This document shows positions 53,670 to 62,863 of a stretch of 64,000 nt of DNA, one piece after another. The translations under genes and the position numbers were made by a program. Numbering within the stretch: position 1 is the first letter of the stretch; each line of letters begins with the position of its first letter. The notes below the pieces were generated by a model, which was not told the origin of the DNA, searched no databases, and saw only the letters and a list, made by a program, of their open reading frames with translations. The stretch is from Candidatus Poribacteria bacterium (GTDB lineage: Bacteria; Poribacteria; WGA-4E; WGA-3G). The stretch lies in contig JAPPIG010000108.1 in NCBI GenBank assembly GCA_028820635.1, positions 12,471 through 76,470 of the forward strand. Direction: 5' to 3'.

Positions 53670-54515
53670 GTTTGCTAATGCAGCAAATTCAGTAATATCT
53701 AATGTTTCAGCGCGCCGTTGTGGGGCAATGCTTAATTCCGCAAACGCCTCATTTAGAATTTCAGCAGATGCAAATCTGCGCAAAGAATTTTTGAGCATTT
53801 TTCGCCTTCCCCTAAACGCCTCCCTAACAACCCGGAAAAAATAATCTTCATCATTTACTGTAACTTGTGGTTTTTCACGCATTGTTAATTTTAGCAGCGC
53901 GGAATCTACTTGTGGTGCAGGAAAAAAGTTTTGCGGCGAGAGTATCCCAACCAACGCTGTATCGGCGTAGTAGGAAACTCCAATAGTCAATGCCCCATAG
54001 TCCTTTCCTCCGGGTGGGGCGACAATCCGTTCTGCAACTTCACGCTGCATCATGAGAACACAAGTGCTAAGTTGATTTGTGTGTTCCAGAAGTTTCGACA
54101 AGATTGGAGTAGTTATGCCGTACGGGAGATTCGCGATGACCTTTGGACAGGTGTTTGGAGGGAAAAGCGATGAAAACTCTAATTCAAGCACATCGGCGTG
54201 GACAATTTGTATATCCGTGTCGGTTGAAAATTGGGATTCTAATTCAGCATACAATAGCGGGTCAACTTCAATGGCTATGACGGATTTCGCACGTTCTGCC
54301 AACGCTGCTGTGAGGCATCCGAGTCCTGCACCGATTTCTATGACTACATCTGTATCTGTGACTCCACCTGCTTCAATGATAATGGATAAAACATCGGGAT
54401 TGATAAGGAAGTGCTGCCCTAACTGTTTTTTAGGGCGTGTGCGGTGCGTCTTTAGAAATGCTTTCGCCTGTTGCAGAAGTGTCATTCGTTCATGATGTGC
54501 CTTATTCTCATTCAT
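53649..54515 (-). CDS. rsmA: 16S rRNA (adenine(1518)-N6/adenine(1519)-N6)-dimethyltransferase
   Basis: A 288-residue SAM-dependent enzyme (KsgA) that dimethylates two adenines near the 3' end of 16S rRNA. RPKKQLGQHFLINPDVLSII near the start; the SAM motif VIEIGAGLGCLTAALAERA; acidic EVD; VHADVLEL; catalytic NLPYGITTPIL (usual NLPY); and RVVREAFRGRRKMLKNSL. A shorter start at codon 11 is possible. It precedes coaBC, gmk and a ferredoxin on the same strand, a plausible housekeeping group. Confidence 0.95.
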   Translation of the reverse strand: MNENKAHHERMTLLQQAKAFLKTHRTRPKKQLGQHFLINPDVLSIIIEAGGVTDTDVVIEIGAGLGCLTAALAERAKSVIAIEVDPLLYAELESQFSTDTDIQIVHADVLELEFSSLFPPNTCPKVIANLPYGITTPILSKLLEHTNQLSTCVLMMQREVAERIVAPPGGKDYGALTIGVSYYADTALVGILSPQNFFPAPQVDSALLKLTMREKPQVTVNDEDYFFRVVREAFRGRRKMLKNSLRRFASAEILNEAFAELSIAPQRRAETLDITEFAALANLLQTNV

Positions 54516-54564
54516 GTGTTTTCAATTTACCAAGCAGAAGCTGAGGTTGCATTCGGAACAGACC

Positions 54565-55764
54565 CTATTTTCCCATCAACTTTACGATCCGATCTAAAAT
54601 AACATTTGCAACTTCTTGCTTGGAAAGGAGTGGGAGTTGTTCACAATTACCCGCTTTGTCAAGCAGCGTTACTATATTTGTATCACCTGCAAATCCAGCA
54701 CCTTCAGCGAGAATGTCATTTGCAACAATGAGGTCACAGTTTTTTCGGATTAACTTCTCTTTCGCGTTTTCAAGGACATCATTCGTTTCTGCAGCAAAGC
54801 AGACAGTTACCTGATACTTTTTATTTCCACCAATCGTCTGTGCAGTATCTGGGTTTTTCTGTAAAGCGATGTTTAATGTGTCGGTCTGTTTCTTGATTTT
54901 GTTTGGTGAGAATTCTGCTGGACGATAATCGGCAGGCGCAGCCGCCATAATGGCAATGTCTGTTTCCTTAAACCTTTGCAGGACTGCCTCGTGCATTTCC
55001 TGTGTCGTTTCTACATTGCAGATTTCAATTCCTGGAGGCGGTGAAACTGTTGCATGTCCGCTTATCAACTGGACAGTTGCCCCTCGGCGCGATGCTGCTT
55101 CTGCAAGTGCATATCCCATCTTTCCGCTTGATCTATTTGTTATAAACCGAACTGGGTCGATATATTCGCGAGTCGCTCCTGCTGTAACAAGGATTCGCTT
55201 TCCATGTAAGTCTTGTTGGAGGTTCAGAATTGCTTTCGTCCGTTCAAGAATTACATCTACCTCATTCAAGCGACCAATGCCTTCGTAGCCACACGCAAGA
55301 TCGCCACTTGCAGGTTCTACAAATTGGACACCATGCTTACTGAGTGTATCTATATTTCGTTGAACAAACGGGTTTTGATACATGTGTCCGTTCATCGCAG
55401 GTGCAACGAGAATAGGGCAGTGGACGGAAACAGCAACAGTTGAAAGTGCATCGTCAGCGATGCCGTTTGCCATCTTTCCAAGAATGTTAGCAGTGGCGGG
55501 AACAATAACAAGCAGATCAGCACGGTCAGCTAAATCAATATGCGGCGGTTTCCAATCTTCACCCGTTTCAAACAAGTCCAGCAGCACGGAATTCCGTGAT
55601 AGCACCTGAAATTGTAACGGGTTTATCAAGCGGGTAGCGTTTTTTGTCATTATGACATGAACAGAAGCACCCCATTTAACCAATTGACTTGCATAATCAA
55701 GTGATTTATGGATGGCAATTCCGCCGGTAACGCCTAAAAGGATGGTTCGGTCTTTGAGTTCCAT
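54565..55764 (-). CDS. coaBC: Bifunctional phosphopantothenoylcysteine decarboxylase/synthase
   Basis: A 399-residue coenzyme A synthesis enzyme. The CoaC flavoprotein half (about 1-180) has ILLGVTGGIAIHKSLDYASQ, VPATANILGKMANGIADD and LVAPAMNGHMYQNP. The CoaB half has HGKRILVTAGATREYIDPVR, FITNRSSGKMGYALAEAASR, and the Lys-rich FSPNKIKKQTD for CTP use. It lies 12 bp after gmk. The gene for RNA polymerase omega often found between gmk and coaBC is not here. Confidence 0.95.
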   Translation of the reverse strand: MELKDRTILLGVTGGIAIHKSLDYASQLVKWGASVHVIMTKNATRLINPLQFQVLSRNSVLLDLFETGEDWKPPHIDLADRADLLVIVPATANILGKMANGIADDALSTVAVSVHCPILVAPAMNGHMYQNPFVQRNIDTLSKHGVQFVEPASGDLACGYEGIGRLNEVDVILERTKAILNLQQDLHGKRILVTAGATREYIDPVRFITNRSSGKMGYALAEAASRRGATVQLISGHATVSPPPGIEICNVETTQEMHEAVLQRFKETDIAIMAAAPADYRPAEFSPNKIKKQTDTLNIALQKNPDTAQTIGGNKKYQVTVCFAAETNDVLENAKEKLIRKNCDLIVANDILAEGAGFAGDTNIVTLLDKAGNCEQLPLLSKQEVANVILDRIVKLMGK

Positions 55765-55776
55765 AGGAAATTCGGA

Positions 55777-56439
55777 TTACAAATCCGGCCTATTGGGAAT
55801 ACTAAAAAAAGATTCGGAAAAAGTTGCTGTCTGTTCAGGGGTAATACGGCACCGTTCTGCCGAGATGATCGCTTGAATTTGGCAAACCGCCTGCTCTACT
55901 GCTTTTTCAGGATTGATAACACAGTAATCGTAATGTATTATCTGACTAATTTCGGTTTTAGCAATCTCTAATCGGTTTGTGAGTTCTGCCGCTGATTCGG
56001 TTTTCCTACCGCGTAAACGTTTCTCCAGAATAGCGAATGATGCTGGAATCAGAAAAATCAAGATACTTCTTGCGGGGGAAAGGTCCTGTTCTCGGACTTG
56101 TAACGCGCCGTTCACCTCAATTTCTAAAATTGTATCTTTTCCTTCTTCACCCGCTGTCTCTATTTCAGATTTTGGTGTTCCATAAAAGTTTTCACCATAT
56201 TTTGCCCATTCTAAGAATGCGTTTTGTTCAATCCGTTCCTCAAATTGTGCGGATGTCAAAAAATGGTAATCAACACCGTCAACTTCACGGGGGCGTGCAG
56301 CGCGTGTTGTAGCAGAAATAGAGAGCCGTAACGAATCATCCGCTTCACACAACGCAGTGGCAACAGTGCTTTTACCACACCCGGAAGGACCAGAGATGAC
56401 AACGACTAAATTAGAGTTTTTAAACGGTGTGGAAACCAT
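55777..56439 (-). CDS. gmk: Guanylate kinase
   Basis: A 220-residue kinase that turns GMP into GDP. P-loop VVISGPSGCGKSTVATAL; SISATTRAARPREVDGVDYH; EWAKYGENFYGTPKSEIE; RLRGRKTESAAELTNRLE with the lid Arg residues. Length is slightly above the usual 205. It is 18 bp downstream of the polyferredoxin gene and 12 bp upstream of coaBC. Confidence 0.94.
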   Translation of the reverse strand: MVSTPFKNSNLVVVISGPSGCGKSTVATALCEADDSLRLSISATTRAARPREVDGVDYHFLTSAQFEERIEQNAFLEWAKYGENFYGTPKSEIETAGEEGKDTILEIEVNGALQVREQDLSPARSILIFLIPASFAILEKRLRGRKTESAAELTNRLEIAKTEISQIIHYDYCVINPEKAVEQAVCQIQAIISAERCRITPEQTATFSESFFSIPNRPDL

Positions 56440-56457
56440 TTCGGAATTGAATAAGCG

Positions 56458-56916
56458 TTAATCTGCTGCTTCAGCGAGTTCTAATAGCACGGGTGATTCA
56501 ACGCGGATAGCATCCTTGATACATACCTCTTCGCACAACTTACAGCCAACGCAGTCCTTCGGTTTGACTAATTCGCAGATACCGAAGAAACTTTCAGCAT
56601 GTTCGCCTGTTTCGGGGTCTTTGAGTTCAAGACATTCCCACGGACAGATATGCACGCAGAAATCACACCCAGAGCAGAGTTCTTCATAGATAACAGCGAT
56701 AGGTCTATGTGTTGGACGACGAATAAATTTGCATACTTCACCGAATTGGTCTCGGATTGCTTCTACCGGACACACCATGCCACACGCTGTACAATCAATA
56801 CAGACATTTGGGTCAATGATGTGCAGCATATTCCGGTCGCCGGTAATCGCATCCACAGGGCAGTTGGTTAAACATGCCATGCACCCGATGCATTCGTCAG
56901 TAATATAATACGCCAT
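56458..56916 (-). CDS. Polyferredoxin with four 4Fe-4S motifs
   Basis: A 152-residue soluble protein. CIGCMACLTNCPVDAI (about 10-25), CIDCTACGMVCPVEAI (about 39-54), CSGCDFCVHICPWECL (about 81-96) and CVGCKLCEEVCIKDAI (about 122-137) each fit CX2CX2CX3C(P). The first two resemble a classical 2[4Fe-4S] ferredoxin and the last two a second pair joined by a 20-residue linker. It is an electron carrier of unknown partner. AGGTG lies before the ATG. Confidence 0.88.
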   Translation of the reverse strand: MAYYITDECIGCMACLTNCPVDAITGDRNMLHIIDPNVCIDCTACGMVCPVEAIRDQFGEVCKFIRRPTHRPIAVIYEELCSGCDFCVHICPWECLELKDPETGEHAESFFGICELVKPKDCVGCKLCEEVCIKDAIRVESPVLLELAEAAD

Positions 56917-57086
56917 AGAAATGACACCTCCAGATTTCTTTTATTTTAACATAACTTGGTGAAAATGTCAAATTGATATTACAATTCTGAAAATCCTATA
57001 ATCCTGTAAATTCTGGTTCTGATAATTAACAAAACTTTGCACAGCCGTTTTTTTACTAATCTTCACTGTCAATTTAGTGTCTCGCT

Positions 57087-58292
57087 TTACAGTCGATCAA
57101 CTGTATACGCCTCCAGCAACGCCTCATCAACCTCAACACCAAAACCCGGCGCATCATTCAGCGTGAAAAAACCATCGCGTGGCGAAGGACGTAAGCGACG
57201 GTAAAGTTCATTTTCAACACCATTACGCGAGGGACCGAACGTCTCCGCCATGCAAGTCATCGGTAAACACGCAGTGAGATGCAACCCCCACGATGTGCCT
57301 GCTTGATGTAACCATGTCGGGATACTAAGTTCCGCTGCTTCGCGTGCAATGCGAAGGCACTCTGTCCAACCACCTGCCCAACTCACATCCGGCTGAATCA
57401 TATCTGCTGCCTTCCATCGCAACAGTTCTCGAAATCCGTATCGGGTGAATTCGTGTTCACCAGAAACAATCCACGTTGAATCAATCTCCTGGACTAACTG
57501 TGCCATGCCAGCATAATCATCAAGTGGAATCGGTTCCTCAATCCATTTGAGGTTAACATCACTTGTTACCTCAGCAAAACGGAGGGTATAATCTACATCC
57601 CAACGGAGATAGATATCTGTCATCAGTTCCACATCTGGACCAATAGCATCGCGTGCGGTGTGTATCATCTCAAGGTTTTGTGTGAAACCATCCTCGCCTT
57701 CCGCGAGTCCGTTTTTGAGCGGAATCTTGCATGCAGTGAATCCATTTTCTGCATAATAACCGACATCGGCACCGGTAGCATAGGCAGGAATTTGCAGGAG
57801 CGGTGTGTCAGTGAAAAGGCTATAGACAGGTGCGTCCAATATCTTGCCACATAGGTCAACAAGGGCAAGTTCTATACCGCTTAACGCGTAGATGACAAGT
57901 CCGCGACGCCCATAAATTGAGGTGACGTGATAGAGATGTTCCCAAATGTTTTCTACATCAAGCGGGTCGTGTCCGAGAACGAAATGTTGAAGATGTTTTT
58001 CAATAATCATTGCCCCCGCAAGTCCACCGCCACCGAGTCCGTATCCTTTCAAGCCTTTATCAGTCGTAATTTCCACGATTAGCGCGCCTGCTTGTGATGC
58101 GAAGGGACCACGCCAATCGACATGCACATTTTTGGGCGTAGTCTGCCCTGGCATATCACCTTTCGCAAAACCGAGGGTTGGCATTGCACCTGGGTTCAGG
58201 TTGACATGCCATGTGCGAATGCCTGTTACAGTGTGCCGACTTTTCGCCCGTGTTTTCCATTGCGTAGAGAGGATGTTTTCGCTGGTTTGCAT
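57087..58292 (-). CDS. Enolase-superfamily dehydratase (mandelate racemase / L-rhamnonate dehydratase-like)
   Basis: A 401-residue protein. Capping domain about 20-150, TIM barrel beyond. Likely catalytic and metal residues: K189 in FTACKIPLK, D226 in LMTDIYLRWD, E252 in KWIEEP, E279 in VSGEHE, and the His in WLHQAG. The run SGEHEFTRYGFRELL is close to that of L-rhamnonate dehydratase as I recall it, so acid sugar dehydration is a fair guess. A short N-terminal extension (about 1-20) lies outside the usual domain. It is downstream of the DUF6785 membrane protein gene with a 68-bp gap holding a repeat. Confidence 0.85.
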   Translation of the reverse strand: MQTSENILSTQWKTRAKSRHTVTGIRTWHVNLNPGAMPTLGFAKGDMPGQTTPKNVHVDWRGPFASQAGALIVEITTDKGLKGYGLGGGGLAGAMIIEKHLQHFVLGHDPLDVENIWEHLYHVTSIYGRRGLVIYALSGIELALVDLCGKILDAPVYSLFTDTPLLQIPAYATGADVGYYAENGFTACKIPLKNGLAEGEDGFTQNLEMIHTARDAIGPDVELMTDIYLRWDVDYTLRFAEVTSDVNLKWIEEPIPLDDYAGMAQLVQEIDSTWIVSGEHEFTRYGFRELLRWKAADMIQPDVSWAGGWTECLRIAREAAELSIPTWLHQAGTSWGLHLTACLPMTCMAETFGPSRNGVENELYRRLRPSPRDGFFTLNDAPGFGVEVDEALLEAYTVDRL

Positions 58293-58360
58293 AATACGAT
58301 TCCTATGTAATGAAATCGGGCTTACAAAGCCCTCCTACAAGATGGTAATAGTAAAATCTG

Positions 58361-60328
58361 TTAACGGGGTAAAGCATGGTAACCTATCCCACTGAAAAAT
58401 CCGACTACCATCCAGATTCCCACCATCACATATTCACCAAAAATTAAGCCAAAAGCGACAGGACGAATCCGCCGATAGGTCATTGGACCGCCAAACTTAA
58501 GCGTGACGTATTTTATCATCCATCCTACGAAAATAGAAGACCAGAGATGAAATGCTGGATAAGTAGCACCTAATAAGTATCCGATGGGATGCAGCGACCA
58601 CCAAACAAAACTCTGACGCATCCAGAGCATAAAGCCAGTAAAACCTGCACCCGCAATCATACTGTAGACTTCAAGCCAATTTGTTTCAACAGGAAATTGG
58701 ATGAGTCTGTTCATCTTGTTGAAATAGCCACGCGGAGCACCGACAAAGGACCCGCCTTGTAAAAACAGTGCGCCTTTGTCATAGACAAGCGTCAACCATG
58801 CGTAAACAGATACAAGGATAGCAACAACGATTGAGATGCCGAGTATCGGCACGATTCGGCGGCGGGCAAGTTGAACTTCATCGGCAGCCTTAAAACTGTG
58901 CAAGAAGTTCGGCATCATGAATTCTCCCCAATCCCGCAGGAAAGTGCGCTGAAAACTGAGAACAGCCAGACTTTTTTGTCCCATTATCCCCGTCCCGAGC
59001 GTGAAATTGATGTAATCTGATGGGAAGAAAGGGGCTTGCACAAGCAGCAGTCCACCGTTTACCACCATCCATGATAACACAACAGAGGTGACAAAAATTG
59101 AGAGCAGCGTGACCATCGCCACCCAAGTGGTTATGCCAGCAATCACAAAGAACACAACAAGGGTAACAAAACCGAGTAGAAATCCGAGCAGTGCCAAGCG
59201 ATACGGCAGCGGTTCATCGGAATCGTCTATCAAACGTCTCTCTCCCGCTATATTCGTTTGTTTGCTACGCAGCCCAAATGTTTTCCTGAAAATCGATGCG
59301 ATATGTTCCCGTCCACCCCAGAAAACTGCAGGCACAAAGATAAGATAACCGCCCATTACTTGACGGCTACAACTCAACCACGGACCGATTCCGAAACCCG
59401 TTGCATTCATGATGATATATTGCAGTTTAAAAAAGAGGAAGAAAAACCACAGACTAAAGGACACCTCAAGCGTTAGCAACGCAGCCACGCCGATAACTGA
59501 AAAATAGATAGCAATGTTCATTGCGGGCCACATGCCGAGTGTATGCCACGGTTTTTCAGTAAAAGCGCGGTGTATATTATAAATCAGTGGGATTTCAGGC
59601 ACTGTTGGAAAATGTGCGTGCAATCCGTTGAGAAAATGTATTAGCACGGGCAACGCCATGCCTACCCATAACAATTTGTTTTTGAAAAAAGCGTTGAGGA
59701 GTGCTCCCTGTTCGGGTTGTGCTGCGAGTTGCACAGGAATCTGGACTAAAGGGAATGAAAACCGTTCGCGTTCAATCCACTGCTTGCGGAGGATTGTGGA
59801 AAGGCAAATTGTTGTGAAATAGAAAACGAAAACAAAAAGTCCCCAGATAAGGAGCGGTTTGATCCAAGGTGCCCATGGGACGCTACCGCCCGGTGAAAGC
59901 CCTTCATAGAAATCCGTTACGGCTTGTGTATCCGTAACTATTAACCATTCTGGGATGTGTGGTTGGAGTGTCTCTGCCCAATCGTTTTCAGGAGTTGTGA
60001 AATAGCGCAGCGCGACGAGGCAAGGTATCAGAAACTGCAGCAGTCCCATAGATGGGATGCCAACTGCAACAATCAGCATCATCCAGATAACTGTTAATTC
60101 AAGGGCGGAAAATGAAAAGCGGCTGTTTCGTGTTAAAAAACGTAGCGGAAGATTGACAACGAAAACAAGCAGGAGCAGCCCGAAGATTGAGCCAACAGGT
60201 AAGTGGTTCCCCGCAATCCTTGAATTTTCTAAAAAATAGTTGTTGTAGGGGGAAATTGCACACATTCCCCCCACTAAAAGCAGACCGACAAGGATAGCAG
60301 AGAATCGTATTTTAGGGCGGCGAGGCAT
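58361..60328 (-). CDS. Polytopic membrane protein, DUF6785-like
   Basis: A 655-residue protein with roughly a dozen or more predicted helices (from SAILVGLLLVGGMCAISPYN through HLWSSIFVGWMIKYVTLKFG to FGLIFGEYVMVGIWMVVGFF). It resembles the DUF6785/DUF6784 family often found near sugar-acid or glycan catabolism genes in Poribacteria and Planctomycetes. The arrangement before an enolase-type dehydratase suggests a transporter, but no signature proves this. Called with moderate confidence. Confidence 0.6.
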   Translation of the reverse strand: MPRRPKIRFSAILVGLLLVGGMCAISPYNNYFLENSRIAGNHLPVGSIFGLLLLVFVVNLPLRFLTRNSRFSFSALELTVIWMMLIVAVGIPSMGLLQFLIPCLVALRYFTTPENDWAETLQPHIPEWLIVTDTQAVTDFYEGLSPGGSVPWAPWIKPLLIWGLFVFVFYFTTICLSTILRKQWIERERFSFPLVQIPVQLAAQPEQGALLNAFFKNKLLWVGMALPVLIHFLNGLHAHFPTVPEIPLIYNIHRAFTEKPWHTLGMWPAMNIAIYFSVIGVAALLTLEVSFSLWFFFLFFKLQYIIMNATGFGIGPWLSCSRQVMGGYLIFVPAVFWGGREHIASIFRKTFGLRSKQTNIAGERRLIDDSDEPLPYRLALLGFLLGFVTLVVFFVIAGITTWVAMVTLLSIFVTSVVLSWMVVNGGLLLVQAPFFPSDYINFTLGTGIMGQKSLAVLSFQRTFLRDWGEFMMPNFLHSFKAADEVQLARRRIVPILGISIVVAILVSVYAWLTLVYDKGALFLQGGSFVGAPRGYFNKMNRLIQFPVETNWLEVYSMIAGAGFTGFMLWMRQSFVWWSLHPIGYLLGATYPAFHLWSSIFVGWMIKYVTLKFGGPMTYRRIRPVAFGLIFGEYVMVGIWMVVGFFSGIGYHALPR

Positions 60329-60939
60329 ATCAAGTTTCCATACGATGTATATCAGTTCAAAACATTATGATATGGATTGAACCGTATGGCGCGGTGCGAA
60401 GCAGTTTTCTTCCTACCGCGCTACACACCTGCCACCTAACTAACTTTCTTAATTTTCAGCAAACTCATCATGAAGGGCGGGGTTATAGTTTTCGTAGGTT
60501 GGGTTGAACTGCAGATGAAACCCAACATTTTCGGTCTGTAAATGCGCTTCTTGTTGGGTTTCGTGCCTTAACCCCATAGGTGTCAACTTAAGAAGACGCC
60601 TACGATTTGATGAGTGCTTCTCAACCCTTATGGTGATTGAAACTGTCCCATATTTAGTCCCGTAGGGACGATATGTTTATAGAAAAAATGTTACCCACCG
60701 CCTCTTGAGTTCCGTAGGAACGACATATCTAACTGGTGGACTGAGGCGACAACATACCGCCCCTACGGGGCTCAAGAGAGGGATTATCCGTTTTCTATAA
60801 ACATACCGCCCCTACGGGGCTCAAGAGGGTTTTCCATGTTTGAAAATTGCTTAAGTTGACACCCGGGGAATGCCTGATGGCATTCATACCGTTGATTTAT
60901 GGGTTTCGTGCCTTAACCCAACCTACGGGACTATCTTTC
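60329..60939. repeat. Nested inverted and direct repeats between the DUF6785 and sulfatase genes
   Basis: Outer arms: GTAGGTTGGGTT (near 60497) and AACCCAACCTAC (ending near 60926). A 20-bp direct repeat TGGGTTTCGTGCCTTAACCC occurs at 60555-60574 and 60900-60919. Inner arms GGTGTCAACTTAAG (60579-60592) and CTTAAGTTGACACC (60850-60863) are exact inverses. The centre (60655-60830) has two copies of ACATACCGCCCCTACGGGGC plus CGTAGGGACGATATGTTTAT. No gene is seen. Confidence 0.85.
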
Positions 60940-62400
60940 TTAATTTTCATCAGTCTCATCACGAAGTACCGGGTTATAGAGACAAAGTTCTGCATCTACA
61001 ATTCTGCCATCAGGTAACGTATACTGATTCGGAGTGCCACCGCCCCAAGGCTCTGTCCAATCTTGACTGCGTTCTTTATCATCGTCTTTCTTTTGATGCA
61101 CAGCTTCCCAAGAGAATCCTCCCATGAGTTGTTCATGTAGGGATGCTTCCATTTCACGATGTTCAGGTTTCCCAGTAAGATTTTCAAATTCGTCAGGGTC
61201 ATTTTCCAAATCAAACAAGATAGATTCATCTTCAGGGAAAGCGACATATTTATAGCGAGGTGTTCTCAACATACGCATCGGTCCGGTGGTCTGGCTTGCC
61301 CAGTATTCACTTATTGCGGTGTTTCGCCAACCACCCGAATTTCCAGTCATCAGATTTGATAAGTCCGAACCGTCAAGGCCATCGGGTATCGGTATACCTG
61401 CCCTTTCACACAGGGTTGGGAATAAGTCGTTCAATTCCACAGGAGCATCAACGCGTTTACCGTGTGTATTTTCCGACCGTGTATCGTATATAATGAGCGG
61501 AACCCGTGCAGCTGCCTCATAATAACTGGATTTCCACCATTGTCCATGCTCACCAGCCATTTCACCATGGTCGGTGGTATAAACGATAATTGTGTTCTCT
61601 AACAGGCCATCGCGTTCTAAGATCGTCAGCAAGTCACCGACACATTCATCCAGAAATTCGCAGCAGGCGTAGTAAGCCGCGCGGGCTTTGCGCGTTTCTT
61701 CCTCTGTAATAGCTGCTGTGTTGAAATTCTCTCGTAATCCCTTTGCATATCGGTGAGTATCCTCCAAGTGCCCCGGTGGAATGTTAGGCATGTCCACATT
61801 ATCAGGATAGTATTTGTCAAGAAGCCGTTTAGGAGCAGTAAGCGGAAAGTGAGGCCGACTATAACTTGCAAGCAAAAACCACGGCTGGCCATCAGGTTGA
61901 GACCTCAAGTATTCTATCGTTTCTTCGTTGACTACCCGTTCTTGCAGAAGACTTGATGGAATTTCTGTCACCCCAGCATCTTTTGTGCGATTCTTGTTCC
62001 CACGGAGTGGATCACGTTGATGTCCGGCACGTCCGCGTAGATCACCATAGGGACGCGCTTGGAATCCGTTGTGCTGTTCTTTCCCACCAAAGTGCATTTT
62101 GCCGACGAGTGCTGTCGCGTAACCGTGTTCTGCGAAATGTGCAGGCATTGTGAGGTGTTCAGGATATAGGATTGAACCGTTATTCCAAGCGGAGCAGCGA
62201 TGTGCGTATTTCCCTGTCAGCATACACATCCGTGAGGGAGTACAAAGCGGAAATTGGCAGTATGCCGCATTAAAGTAGTTTCCTGATTCTGCAAGCCGAT
62301 CAAGGTGTGGCGTTTGCACAATATCGTTGCCTTCATACCCCATAGCATGAGGGCTGTGTTCATCACTCTGGAGAAATAAGATATTCGGTTTTTGAGCCAT
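60940..62400 (-). CDS. Type I sulfatase
   Basis: A 486-residue arylsulfatase-like enzyme. Metal-binding start KPNILFLQSDEHSPHAMGYE; the formylglycine motif C53TPSR (FPLCTPSRMCMLTGKYAHR), a Cys-type site; TTDHGEMAGEHGQWWKSS; and the C-terminal GLDGSDLS and RTPRYKYVAFPEDESILFDL, NDPDEFENL. It hydrolyses sulfate esters, for example on sulfated glycans. The Cys needs a maturase, which is not in this window. GGAGG lies before the ATG. There is no signal peptide. Confidence 0.93.
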   Translation of the reverse strand: MAQKPNILFLQSDEHSPHAMGYEGNDIVQTPHLDRLAESGNYFNAAYCQFPLCTPSRMCMLTGKYAHRCSAWNNGSILYPEHLTMPAHFAEHGYATALVGKMHFGGKEQHNGFQARPYGDLRGRAGHQRDPLRGNKNRTKDAGVTEIPSSLLQERVVNEETIEYLRSQPDGQPWFLLASYSRPHFPLTAPKRLLDKYYPDNVDMPNIPPGHLEDTHRYAKGLRENFNTAAITEEETRKARAAYYACCEFLDECVGDLLTILERDGLLENTIIVYTTDHGEMAGEHGQWWKSSYYEAAARVPLIIYDTRSENTHGKRVDAPVELNDLFPTLCERAGIPIPDGLDGSDLSNLMTGNSGGWRNTAISEYWASQTTGPMRMLRTPRYKYVAFPEDESILFDLENDPDEFENLTGKPEHREMEASLHEQLMGGFSWEAVHQKKDDDKERSQDWTEPWGGGTPNQYTLPDGRIVDAELCLYNPVLRDETDEN

Positions 62401-62436
62401 GCTGCAATAGCCTCCTTTTTCACTATTCGTATTGTT

Positions 62437-62691
62437 TTAATAAGGTAGTTCGCTGTGCATGTGGAAATCAACCCCAAAGGGCAACGCGATGTCCGACTCG
62501 TTTTTGGCGAAATGTTGCGAAAAATCAACGAGTGTGAATCCTACGAGTTGTTTGGTTTCTGGGTGAAACCGTAGAATTAAATCATCTGCGTATTCAACGT
62601 AGTTGGTGTGTTCGGGTTGACCTCGCGTTACATACAGCACATCAGCGTCACGGTCATAAACAATATTAAATTGATCTTTATTACGATTCAT
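62437..62691 (-). CDS. DUF2283-like small protein
   Basis: An 84-residue protein with IVYDRDADVLYVTRGQPE, YADDLILRFHPETKQLVGFT and LVDFSQHFA, the usual DUF2283 pattern (a small beta-rich fold of unknown role). It ends near the sulfatase start (36 bp) and is on the same strand, so it may be co-transcribed. Confidence 0.75.
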   Translation of the reverse strand: MNRNKDQFNIVYDRDADVLYVTRGQPEHTNYVEYADDLILRFHPETKQLVGFTLVDFSQHFAKNESDIALPFGVDFHMHSELPY

Positions 62692-62863
62692 CTAATTCTT
62701 GTTTTCTTTTAGCATTCTGCCCTTCAGTTTACACAAATTCTCTACTATATTCAAGCAGAATTTAGGAGGATGTCCGCAAAATGTAGCAAGTTCCTACCAA
62801 GACTAACGTCCGATGAAATGCGATAACCGATAACTAATAGTCTACTGCCGACTGCTATCTATC

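Noticed and set aside
60655..60830. Regularly repeated units as a possible CRISPR array
   Set aside because: Only two or three imperfect copies, palindromic, no equal-length spacers and no cas genes.
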